Assembly: GCF_014652615.1 (NCBI RefSeq)
Contig: NZ_BMZD01000003.1
Location: forward strand, 1 to 64,000
DNA length: 64,000 bases
Source of the DNA: Novosphingobium arvoryzae
Lineage (GTDB): Bacteria; Pseudomonadota; Alphaproteobacteria; Sphingomonadales; Sphingomonadaceae
Direction: 5' to 3'
Shown here piece after piece: positions 34,254-42,834 of the stretch. Each line of letters begins with the position of its first letter. Positions within the stretch are counted from its first letter, which is position 1. The notes under the pieces were generated by a model. It did not search any database. It was not told where the DNA came from and saw nothing but the letters and a program-made list of their open reading frames with translations. A program made the position numbers and the translations under genes.

Positions 34254-35801
34254 ATGGGCTGGATCAAGAGCGGCAACCGCACTGTCACCGCGGAGCAATT
34301 CGATGCCCGCGCCCGCCGCGCGGCGAACGTGATCGCCGGGTTCGGCGTGGCAAAGGGCGATGGTATCGCGCTTTACCTGCGCAACGACATTGCCTATTTC
34401 GAGGCGGTGTTCGGGGCGGGGATGCTCGGGATCTATCCCGTGCCGGTGAACTGGCACTACACCCCTGACGAGGCGAATTACCTGCTGGTCGACAGCGGCG
34501 TGAAGCTGCTGCTGATCCACGCCGACCTCTATGAACCGATCAGGTCGGCCATTCCGCCGGGCCTGCCGGTGGTGATTGTCGAGACGCCCGAGGAAGTGCG
34601 CAGCGCCTATGGCTTGCCCGATGTGCCGCCGCCCGCCGACTTTCCGCTGTGGCGCGAACTGGTCGATGCTGCCGCGCCGTGGGCGGGGGAAGCGGGCATC
34701 GCGCCCAGTTCGATCATCTATACTTCCGGCACCACCGGCCGCCCCAAGGGGGTCAGGCGCCCCGCCTTTACCGAGGAGCAGAACGCCGCCGTCAGCACGA
34801 TGCTCGGCTGGTCCTATGGCTATACCGACGTGCTGGAAGGGCGGCGCGATCCGGCCAGCATCACGACGGCGGTGATCGGCCCGGTCTATCACTCTGCGCC
34901 CAATGCCCATTCGGCATTTTCGATCCGGGTCGGCGCGAACGTGGTGATCTGCCCGCGCTTCGATGCGGAGGAACTGCTGGCGCTGATCGAGCGGGAGAAG
35001 ATCACTCACCTCAACATGGTGCCGATCATGTTCAACCGCCTGCTGCGCCTGCCCGAGGCGGTGAAGCGCAAGTACGACCTTTCAAGCCTGCAATTCGTCA
35101 CCCACGCCGCCGCGCCATGCCCCCCGCCGGTCAAGCGGGCGATGATCGAATGGTGGGGGCCGGTGATCTGGGAATATTACGGCTCGACCGAGATGGGCAA
35201 CGTCACCTGCCTGTCATCGGCGGAATGGCTGGCGCATCCCGGATCGGTCGGGCGGGTCATGCCGGGCGTGACGCTGCGCGTGGTCGATCCAGCGGGCAAC
35301 GACGTGCCGCCCGGAACCGTGGGCGAAGTGATCGGCAAGGGCCGCCACGGCACCGACTTCACCTATCAGAACGCGCCCGAAAAACGCGCCGCGATGGAAA
35401 AGTATGGCCTCGTGACCCCCGGCGACATGGGCTATTTCGACGCCGACGGGTTCCTCTACCTGTGCGACCGGATCAACGACATGGTGATTTCCGGCGGGGC
35501 GAACATCTATCCGGCGGAGATCGAGGCGGAACTGCACAAGCTGCCGGGCGTCGCCGATTGCGCGGTGTTCGGCATCCCGGACGAGGAGTTCGGCGAGAGC
35601 GTGATGGCCGTGGTCCAGCCGATGCCGGGGGCGGAGCTGACCGGCGATGGCCTGAAGGCGGAACTCAGGAAAGTGCTCACCAGCTACAAGGTGCCGCGCC
35701 GGATCGACTTTGCCGACAGCCTGCCGCGCGAGGATTCCGGCAAGATCTTCAAGCGCAAGCTGCGCGAACCCTTCTGGGAAGGGCGCGAGCGGCGGATCTG
35801 A
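34254..35801 (+). CDS. Acyl-CoA synthetase (AMP-forming)
   Basis: This 515-aa ligase activates a carboxylic acid to its CoA ester with ATP. The P-loop motif SSIIYTSGTTGRPKGV, the adenylate motif WEYYGSTEMG, the hinge region TPGDMGYFDADGFLYLCDRIND and the catalytic Lys in PREDSGKIFKRKLR are all present. The N-terminus is short, beginning directly at the TAEQFDARARRAANVIAGFG region, which is normal for this subgroup. In the operon (18 bases after the ACAD gene) it would supply the CoA ester for the kinase. Confidence 0.9.
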   Translation: MGWIKSGNRTVTAEQFDARARRAANVIAGFGVAKGDGIALYLRNDIAYFEAVFGAGMLGIYPVPVNWHYTPDEANYLLVDSGVKLLLIHADLYEPIRSAIPPGLPVVIVETPEEVRSAYGLPDVPPPADFPLWRELVDAAAPWAGEAGIAPSSIIYTSGTTGRPKGVRRPAFTEEQNAAVSTMLGWSYGYTDVLEGRRDPASITTAVIGPVYHSAPNAHSAFSIRVGANVVICPRFDAEELLALIEREKITHLNMVPIMFNRLLRLPEAVKRKYDLSSLQFVTHAAAPCPPPVKRAMIEWWGPVIWEYYGSTEMGNVTCLSSAEWLAHPGSVGRVMPGVTLRVVDPAGNDVPPGTVGEVIGKGRHGTDFTYQNAPEKRAAMEKYGLVTPGDMGYFDADGFLYLCDRINDMVISGGANIYPAEIEAELHKLPGVADCAVFGIPDEEFGESVMAVVQPMPGAELTGDGLKAELRKVLTSYKVPRRIDFADSLPREDSGKIFKRKLREPFWEGRERRI

Positions 35802-35819
35802 ACCGAGAGAGGACACACG

Positions 35820-36860
35820 ATGAAAGCCCTGCGATACTATGGCGCGCGCGATGTGCGGTATGAAGGCATGGACGATCCGGCCCCGCAATCGGTCCGCGAT
35901 GCGGTGGTCAAGGTGGAAGCCTGCTCGATCTGCGGGTCCGACCTGCACATCTATCACGGCCACGGCTTTTCCGAGGATATCGGCTTCTGCGTGGGGCATG
36001 AGGCCGTGGGCGAAGTCGTCGAGGTGGGCAGCGGCGTTCACCGGTTGAAAGTGGGCGACAAGGTGATGATCCCCGCTGCCGTGGGCTGCGGATCGTGCCG
36101 CGCCTGCCTGGCGGGGGTCGTCAACTTGTGCGAGTTCGGCCAGGGCTCGTGCTATGGCCTGTCGGCCAAGCTGCAAGGCTCACAGGCCGAGGCCGTGCGG
36201 GTGCCCACCGCCGATGCCAATGCGGTGAAAGTGCCGGACGGCGTCAGCATGGAACAGGCGCTGATGATGACCGACGCGCTGGCGACGGCCTGGTACGGCG
36301 TGCGCAACGCCGATGTCGCGCCGGGTTCCAGCGTGGCCGTGATCGGGCTTGGTCCGATTGGCCTGATGGCCGTCGACAGCGCCTTCGTGATGGGTGCGCA
36401 CGTGGTCTATGCGATCGACCCGATCCCCGAACGCCGCGCGCTGGCCGAGGCTGCCGGCGCGATTGCGCTCCACCCGGATGAGGCGCTGGACCGGATCAGG
36501 CAGGATACCAAAGGCCGCAAGCTGGACTGCGCGGTGGAAGTGGTGGGCAGCGACGCCACGGTCGATTTCGCGCTGCGGCTGGTTCGCCCGCGCGGGACGG
36601 TTTCGGTGATCGGCGTGCAGCAATCGCGCCGGTTCCCGTTCCCGCTGGAACGCGCCTTCGCGGCGGGGCTGACGTTCCGGACCGGCACTTGTTCCGTGCC
36701 GGAAGAACTGCCCGCGCTGTTCCCGCTGGTGCAGTCGGGCCGCCTCAAGCCCGAAAAGTATATCAGCCACCGCATGCCGCTGAGCGAGGGGGCCGAAGCC
36801 TATCGCCTGTTCGAGGCGCGCGAGGCGGGCGCGCTGAAAATGGTGCTGGTGCCGGATTGA
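35820..36860 (+). CDS. Zinc-binding alcohol dehydrogenase
   Basis: This 346-aa medium-chain dehydrogenase has catalytic zinc motifs CSICGSDLHI and GFCVGHEAVGEVVE, and a full structural zinc loop GCGSCRACLAGVVNLC. The Rossmann motif is VAVIGLGPIGLMAVDSA. It oxidises a secondary or primary alcohol with NAD(P). As the last gene of the operon (18 bases after the ligase), it probably provides the first oxidation or a late reduction of the same substrate. The substrate cannot be read from the sequence. Confidence 0.9.
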   Translation: MKALRYYGARDVRYEGMDDPAPQSVRDAVVKVEACSICGSDLHIYHGHGFSEDIGFCVGHEAVGEVVEVGSGVHRLKVGDKVMIPAAVGCGSCRACLAGVVNLCEFGQGSCYGLSAKLQGSQAEAVRVPTADANAVKVPDGVSMEQALMMTDALATAWYGVRNADVAPGSSVAVIGLGPIGLMAVDSAFVMGAHVVYAIDPIPERRALAEAAGAIALHPDEALDRIRQDTKGRKLDCAVEVVGSDATVDFALRLVRPRGTVSVIGVQQSRRFPFPLERAFAAGLTFRTGTCSVPEELPALFPLVQSGRLKPEKYISHRMPLSEGAEAYRLFEAREAGALKMVLVPD

Positions 36861-36904
36861 CCGGGCTTCCCCTCCCGCGCCGGCGGGAGGGGCCACCGTT
36901 GTTG

Positions 36905-38578
36905 TTACCCCGCCACCGCGTTCGCGGCGCTCAGCACGGCGCGGACGCTGGCGGTGGCAACGTCTTCATCGATGCCGACGCCCCAGATGGTCTTGCCTTC
37001 CGGGGTGACGCATTCGACATAGGCCGCCGCGCGGGCGTCCGACCCGGCGCCCATCGCGTGCTCGGAATAGTCGCGCACTTCCAGCGCCACGCCAAAGCTG
37101 TCGGCAATGGTCGAGACGACTGACGAGATCAGGCCATTGCCCCGGCCCGAAACGCTGCGCTCGGTGCCGTCCAGCTCGATCTTCCCGGCGAACACGCGGG
37201 TGCCATCGGCCGCGCGCTTTTCGTCGAAATCGACCAGCTGGAAATGCTGCGGGGTGTTGAGACGATAGACCCGTTGGAACACGTCCCAGATGTCTTCCGC
37301 CACCAGTTCGCGGCCCAGCTCGTCGGCCAGTTCCTGCACGTGCTTGGAGAAGTGCGCCTGCATCTTCTTGGGCAGCTTCAGCCCCTGATCCTGTTCGATC
37401 ACCCAGGCGAACCCGCCCTTGCCGGACTGCGAATTGACGCGGATCACCGCTTCATAGCTGCGGCCCAGGTCCGCCGGGTCGATCGGCAGGTAGGGCACCG
37501 ACCAAAGCTGGTCGTTGCGGCTTTCCTGCGCGGCGAAGCCCTTCTTGATTGCGTCCTGATGGCTGCCGGAAAAGGCCGTGAACACCAGTTCGCCGCCATA
37601 GGGATGGCGTTCCGGCACTTTCAGCTGGTTGCAGTATTCAACCGTCTGGATCACCTCGTCGATGTTCGAGAAGTCCAGCTCAGGGTTGATGCCCTGCGTG
37701 TACATGTTCAGCGCGACCGTCACCAGGCAGCAGTTGCCGGTGCGTTCGCCATTGCCGAACAGGCAGCCTTCGACGCGGTCCGCGCCCGCCATCAGCCCCA
37801 GTTCCGCCGCCGCAACGCCGGTGCCCCGGTCGTTGTGGGTGTGCAGGCTGATTACCGCGCGGTCGCGGTTCGGCAGATTGCGGCAGAAATACTCGATCTG
37901 GTCGGCATAGATGTTGGGCGTTGCCGCTTCCACCGTGGCCGGCAGGTTCAGGATGATCGGATGCTGGGTCGTGGGCTGCAGCACTTCCATCACCGCTTCG
38001 CAGCATTCGATGCTGAAATCGACTTCGGCGGTGGAGAAGGTTTCCGGGCTGTATTCGAAATGCCAGTCGGTCTGCGGGAAGCGGGCCGCCTGATCGCGCA
38101 GGAACATCGCGCCCTGGCGGGCGATTTCCTTGATCTGCGGCTTTTCCAGCCCGAACACGACCTGCCGCCACAGTGGCGACACCGCGTTGTAGACGTGGAC
38201 GATGGCCGATTTCGCACCCGCCAGGCTTTCGAACGAGGTCTTGATCAGATCCTCGCGCGACTGGGTCAGGACTTGCACCATCACATCGTCGGGAATGCGG
38301 CCGGAATCGACCAGCCCGCGGATGAAATCGAACTCGGTCGCGCCCGCGCTGGGGAAGCCGACTTCGATTTCCTTCAGGCCAACCTTGACCAGCAGGTCGA
38401 AGAACCGGGTCTTCTTCTCCGCGCCCATCGGATCGATCAGCGCCTGGTTGCCATCGCGCAGGTCGGTGGAGAGCCAGCGCGGGGCCTGCGTGATGACGCG
38501 GCCGGGCCACCGCCGGTCGGGCAGGTTGATTTGCGGGAAGGGCCGGTACTTGGCCGAGGGGTCTTTCAGCATGGTCAT
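36905..38578 (-). CDS. leuA: 2-isopropylmalate synthase, type 2 (actinobacterial-type LeuA)
   Basis: This 557-aa enzyme condenses acetyl-CoA and 2-oxoisovalerate, the first committed step to leucine. The catalytic TIM barrel starts with RWLSTDLRDGNQALIDPM and has the metal-binding HTHNDRGTGVAAAELGLMAGADRVEG. The C-terminal LeuA dimer domain (after about 430) is the leucine feedback site. The N-terminal sequence and length put it with the longer type 2 enzymes. A leucine-rich leader peptide lies upstream (38665-38715), so synthesis is probably attenuated by leucine. Confidence 0.95.
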   Translation of the reverse strand: MTMLKDPSAKYRPFPQINLPDRRWPGRVITQAPRWLSTDLRDGNQALIDPMGAEKKTRFFDLLVKVGLKEIEVGFPSAGATEFDFIRGLVDSGRIPDDVMVQVLTQSREDLIKTSFESLAGAKSAIVHVYNAVSPLWRQVVFGLEKPQIKEIARQGAMFLRDQAARFPQTDWHFEYSPETFSTAEVDFSIECCEAVMEVLQPTTQHPIILNLPATVEAATPNIYADQIEYFCRNLPNRDRAVISLHTHNDRGTGVAAAELGLMAGADRVEGCLFGNGERTGNCCLVTVALNMYTQGINPELDFSNIDEVIQTVEYCNQLKVPERHPYGGELVFTAFSGSHQDAIKKGFAAQESRNDQLWSVPYLPIDPADLGRSYEAVIRVNSQSGKGGFAWVIEQDQGLKLPKKMQAHFSKHVQELADELGRELVAEDIWDVFQRVYRLNTPQHFQLVDFDEKRAADGTRVFAGKIELDGTERSVSGRGNGLISSVVSTIADSFGVALEVRDYSEHAMGAGSDARAAAYVECVTPEGKTIWGVGIDEDVATASVRAVLSAANAVAG

Positions 38579-38624
38579 AACGGTGTCTCGGTAACTGGCA
38601 TTGCGACTGTCAGGCGGTGGTTAT

Positions 38625-38677
38625 CCCTTGGGTGCCGCATGACGCGTCACCGGGACACGCCAGCTCACGCCCAAGGG
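38625..38677 (-). promoter_or_regulatory. Attenuator-like stem in the leuA leader
   Basis: CCCTTGGG near the end of the leader peptide gene (38670-38677, read on the minus strand) is exactly complementary to CCCAAGGG at 38625-38632. Between them TGACGCGTCA is itself a palindrome. A ribosome stalled on the leader Leu codons would change which stem forms. No strong T run follows, so control might act on ribosome access or by Rho. Confidence 0.4.
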
Positions 38678-38715
38678 CGGATAAGTCGCAGGGTAAGGCC
38701 GGTCCGGAGGATCAT
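38665..38715 (-). CDS. leuA leader peptide, 16 aa, leucine-rich
   Basis: A 16-codon open frame starts at ATG 38713-38715 and ends in TGA, 86 bases before leuA. It encodes MILRTGLTLRLIRPWA, with four Leu and two Ile in 16 residues, far above chance. A possible promoter (TTTACA, 17 bases, CATAGG) lies just upstream. This is the typical make-up of a leucine attenuation leader. The frame is too short to be noticed by ordinary gene finding. Confidence 0.6.
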   Translation of the reverse strand: MILRTGLTLRLIRPWA

Positions 38716-38812
38716 GCCCTTGCCTATGGTGACTCACACCGCACTTGTAAAGAGGGAGAGCGCCGTGCCACGATGCGATACGACAACTGGATAAATCCGG
38801 ACGGGAGAGGGA

Positions 38813-39250
38813 ATGAGCAACGCAGATGCCGCGCAGGATGCGCTGTACGAAACGATGGGGCTGGTGCGGATCGTCACGATGGACCCGGCGGGCCGCGCGG
38901 TGCTGGAATATGAGGCGCGGCCCGGCATGTGCCATTCGGGCGGGGTGGTGCAGGGCGGGTTCGTCTCTGGCTGGATCGACGCGGCGATGGCCCATGCGGC
39001 GATTGCGCTGAACGGAACGAACGTCACGCCGATGACTCTGGAACTGAAAGTCAGCTTCTTCGCGCCCGCGCGCCCCGGCCGGGTGTTCGCCGAAGGCTGG
39101 GTGGAGCGCAACGGACGGCGCACCTGCTTTTACGAAGGCTGCCTGAAGGACGGCACCGGAACCGTGCTGGCCAAGGCCACGACCACGATGCTGCTGATGG
39201 ACAAGGCCCGCGTGGAGCGCGCCTCTGCCGCCGCGCTGGAGAGTGCATGA
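38813..39250 (+). CDS. PaaI-type hotdog thioesterase
   Basis: This 145-aa hotdog-fold protein has the family landmarks HSGGVVQGGFVSGWIDAAMAHAA (the HGG-like motif with the acidic residue), VTPMTLELKVSFFAPARPG and FYEGCLKDGTGTVLAKATTTML. It hydrolyses acyl-CoA thioesters in the cytoplasm. The next gene starts inside its stop codon, so it is translationally coupled to an epoxide hydrolase. The pair is divergent from leuA. Confidence 0.85.
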   Translation: MSNADAAQDALYETMGLVRIVTMDPAGRAVLEYEARPGMCHSGGVVQGGFVSGWIDAAMAHAAIALNGTNVTPMTLELKVSFFAPARPGRVFAEGWVERNGRRTCFYEGCLKDGTGTVLAKATTTMLLMDKARVERASAAALESA

Positions 39251-40386
39251 TGAGCGAAGTTCGCCCCTTCACGCTGGCTGTCCCGCAAAGCCAGCTCGAT
39301 GACCTGAACGCCCGGATCGACCTTGCCCGCTGGCCGGAGCAGGAAACCGTCAGCGACTGGTCGCAAGGCACGCCGCTCGCCGCGCTGCAGGATTTCGTCG
39401 GCTATTGGCGCCACCACTATGACTGGCGGCGGTGCGAGGCGCGGCTCAATGCGCTGGGGCAGTTCATCACCGAAATCGACGGGCTGGACATCCACTTCCT
39501 GCATGTCCGCTCATCCCATCCAGAGGCCGCACCGCTGATCATGACGCACGGCTGGCCGGGGTCGGTGATCGAGTTCATGGGCGTAATCGAGCCGCTGACC
39601 GATCCGGTGAAGTTCGGCGGCAAGGCGGAGGATGCGTTCCACGTGGTCGCGCCGTCGCTGCCGGGGTTCGGGTTTTCGGGCAAGCCCACCAGCACCGGTT
39701 GGGGCGTGGAAAAGATCGCCCGCGCGTGGGGCACGCTGATGGCGCGGCTGGGCTATGACCGCTGGTTCGCGCAAGGCGGGGACTGGGGCAGTGCCGTCAC
39801 CACCGCGATTGGTGTGCAGCAGGTGGCCGGGTGCGCGGGGATCCACCTCAACATGCCGATCGGGCGGCCGGAGCCGGAGGACCTCGCCAATCCCACGCCG
39901 CCGGAACTCAAGGCGCTGGCGGCGCTCAAGCACTATCAGGACTGGGATTCGGGCTATTCCACCCAGCAGCGCACCCGACCGCAATCGGTGGGATACGGCC
40001 TGGTGGATTCGCCGGTCGGGCTGGCCGGCTGGATTTACGAGAAGATGTGGGCGTGGACCGACAACGCGGGTGCGCCGGAAGATGCGCTGACCCGCGATGC
40101 GATGCTCGACAATCTGATGCTTTACTGGCTGCCCGCGACGGGGGCGTCATCAGCGCGGCTCTATTGGGAGAGCTTCGGAGCCTTCGCGCCGCAGCAGATC
40201 GAGCTGCCGGTGGCGGTCAGCGCGTTCCCCAGGGAAATCCTGCCGACCCCGCGCAAGTGGGCGGAACGGAACTTTCCGAACCTGGTCCACTGGGGCGACA
40301 TGGACAAGGGCGGGCACTTCGCCGCGTGGGAACAGCCCGATGCCTTCGTGGGCGAACTCAGGGCAGCGTTCGCGCTGATGCGCTGA
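39247..40386 (+). CDS. Epoxide hydrolase (EHN N-terminal domain, alpha/beta hydrolase)
   Basis: This 379-aa enzyme has the N-terminal EHN region (VRPFTLAVPQSQLDDLNARI, DWRRCEARLNALGQF) and an alpha/beta-hydrolase core. The oxyanion motif HGWPGS and the nucleophile elbow GGDWGS with its Asp are present. The late catalytic His lies in DKGGHFAAWEQP. It opens epoxides to diols, and the substrate is unknown. Two start codons (39247, 39250) overlap the thioesterase stop. I use the first, which gives the 4-base overlap ATGA. Confidence 0.88.
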   Translation: MMSEVRPFTLAVPQSQLDDLNARIDLARWPEQETVSDWSQGTPLAALQDFVGYWRHHYDWRRCEARLNALGQFITEIDGLDIHFLHVRSSHPEAAPLIMTHGWPGSVIEFMGVIEPLTDPVKFGGKAEDAFHVVAPSLPGFGFSGKPTSTGWGVEKIARAWGTLMARLGYDRWFAQGGDWGSAVTTAIGVQQVAGCAGIHLNMPIGRPEPEDLANPTPPELKALAALKHYQDWDSGYSTQQRTRPQSVGYGLVDSPVGLAGWIYEKMWAWTDNAGAPEDALTRDAMLDNLMLYWLPATGASSARLYWESFGAFAPQQIELPVAVSAFPREILPTPRKWAERNFPNLVHWGDMDKGGHFAAWEQPDAFVGELRAAFALMR

Positions 40387-40405
40387 GGAAGATCAAACCA
40401 AACCT

Positions 40406-40484
40406 CGTCATTGCGAGCGCAGCGAAGCAATCCAGAGCGGCTTGCATCAAGGCCCTGGATTGCTTCGCGTTGCTCGCAATGACG
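40406..40484. repeat. Long inverted repeat (CGTCATTGCGAGC family)
   Basis: Two 30-bp arms (40406-40435 and 40455-40484) are complementary except for a few central bases. Each begins CGTCATTGCGAGC and ends near GAAGCAATCCAG. The repeat sits in the convergent gap between the epoxide hydrolase and yceI genes and could end both transcripts. It belongs to a repeat class common in alphaproteobacterial intergenic DNA. Confidence 0.75.
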
Positions 40485-40507
40485 AACGGTTGGGGGCGCC
40501 TGGCCGT

Positions 40508-41158
40508 TTACTTCACAAACGCGGCGGCGATTTCCAGCTCGACCGCGTCGGACACCAGCGGGATGGCATAGGTGATGCCGAAATCGCTGCGCTTGATCGT
40601 GGCCCGGGCGGTGAAGCCGACGTTTTCCTTGCCGCCCATCATCGCCGGAGCCTTGCCCGCGCCGTAGAACGCGGCGTCCAGCACGACCGGGCGGGTGACG
40701 CCGTTCAGGGTCAGGTTGCCCGCGATCTTCGCCTTCAGCTTGCCCTGCGGGGTGACCTTGGTGGAAACGAACCGGGCCGGGGCGGGGTTCGATCCGAAGA
40801 AATCGGGCTTGCCGCCCGCTTCCTTGGCATCGCGCAGCATGTGCGCGGTGAGGCCGGCACTGGCGGTGGCCAGCTTCGACAGCGGAATGGTCACATCGAC
40901 GCTGGCGGCAGCGGGCTTTTTGGGATCGAGGTTCAGGGTGCCGGTGATGTCACCGAACAGCCCGGTGTAGGGCGAGAAGCCGAAGTGATCGACTTTCCAG
41001 GCGATCAGGGTGTGGCCGGCATCGGCCTGATAGGTGCCGCCGGAAATCGCGGCGACCGACTTCGAGCCGGGCAGGGTGGGGGCGGGCTGTGCGCCGATCG
41101 GCAGGGCGGCGGCAGCCAGCGCGGTGGCGGCAAGGCCGAGAATCAGGTGCTTTTTCAT
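40508..41158 (-). CDS. YceI family periplasmic protein
   Basis: This 216-aa protein has a signal peptide (MKKHLILGLAATALAAAALP) and the lipocalin-like YceI domain, which binds polyprenoid chains. Landmarks are YQADAGHTLIAWKVDHFGFS near the start, KITGNL-like AKIAGNLTLNGVTRPVVLD and IKRSDFGITYAIPLVSD near the end. It likely acts in the periplasm in isoprenoid (quinone) handling or stress. It stands between the repeat and ilvC, with no operon partner that explains it. Confidence 0.88.
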   Translation of the reverse strand: MKKHLILGLAATALAAAALPIGAQPAPTLPGSKSVAAISGGTYQADAGHTLIAWKVDHFGFSPYTGLFGDITGTLNLDPKKPAAASVDVTIPLSKLATASAGLTAHMLRDAKEAGGKPDFFGSNPAPARFVSTKVTPQGKLKAKIAGNLTLNGVTRPVVLDAAFYGAGKAPAMMGGKENVGFTARATIKRSDFGITYAIPLVSDAVELEIAAAFVK

Positions 41159-41217
41159 GAATGCTCCGGGGGAAGGTTGCGAATGGTTCGCAATCTTCCC
41201 CCAAAGCGGCAGTCAGG

Positions 41218-42285
<1,068 letters not shown>

Positions 42286-42302
42286 TCAGTTCAAAAAATC
42301 CG

Positions 42303-42821
42303 TCAGGCCGCTTCCGCGCCGCGCATCATGCCGACCACGCCGGTGCGGCCCACTTCCACCAGTCCCAGCTCACGCATCAGGCTGACGAAGCGGTCGATCT
42401 TGTCCGGCGTGCCGGTCAGTTCGAACACGAAGCTGCTGGTCGTGGTGTCGACCACCTTGGCGCGGAACACGTCCGCCAGCCGCAGCGCCTCGACCCGCGC
42501 GTCGCCCGTGCCGGCCACCTTGACCAGCGCCATCTCGCGTTCAACGTGCGCGCCCATTTCGGTCAGGTCGACGACCTTGTGCACTGGCACCAGCCGGTCC
42601 AGCTGGGCATGGATCTGGTCAATCACAGCGGGCGGGCCGTGGGTGACGATCGTGATCCGGCTGATCGAGTGGTTCTCCGAAATGTCGGCCACGGTCAGGC
42701 TGTCGATATTATAGCCCCGCGCGGTGAACAGCCCGGCGATCTTGGCCAGGATACCCGCTTCGTTATCGACGGTGATGGTCAGAACGTGGCGTTCCGACTG
42801 CTCTTGCTTGATCTTCATCAT
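42303..42821 (-). CDS. ilvN: Acetolactate synthase, small (regulatory) subunit
   Basis: This 172-aa protein has an N-terminal ACT domain (ERHVLTITVDNEAGILAKIAGLFTARGYNIDSLTV) and the C-terminal small-subunit domain. It binds valine and controls the large subunit, encoded 13 bases upstream. The start is one of two adjacent ATG codons (42821 or 42818), which lie after AAGGGATCC. Frames opening earlier overlap ilvB and are unlikely. Confidence 0.95.
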   Translation of the reverse strand: MMKIKQEQSERHVLTITVDNEAGILAKIAGLFTARGYNIDSLTVADISENHSISRITIVTHGPPAVIDQIHAQLDRLVPVHKVVDLTEMGAHVEREMALVKVAGTGDARVEALRLADVFRAKVVDTTTSSFVFELTGTPDKIDRFVSLMRELGLVEVGRTGVVGMMRGAEAA

Positions 42822-42834
42822 CGGTCCGGATCCC

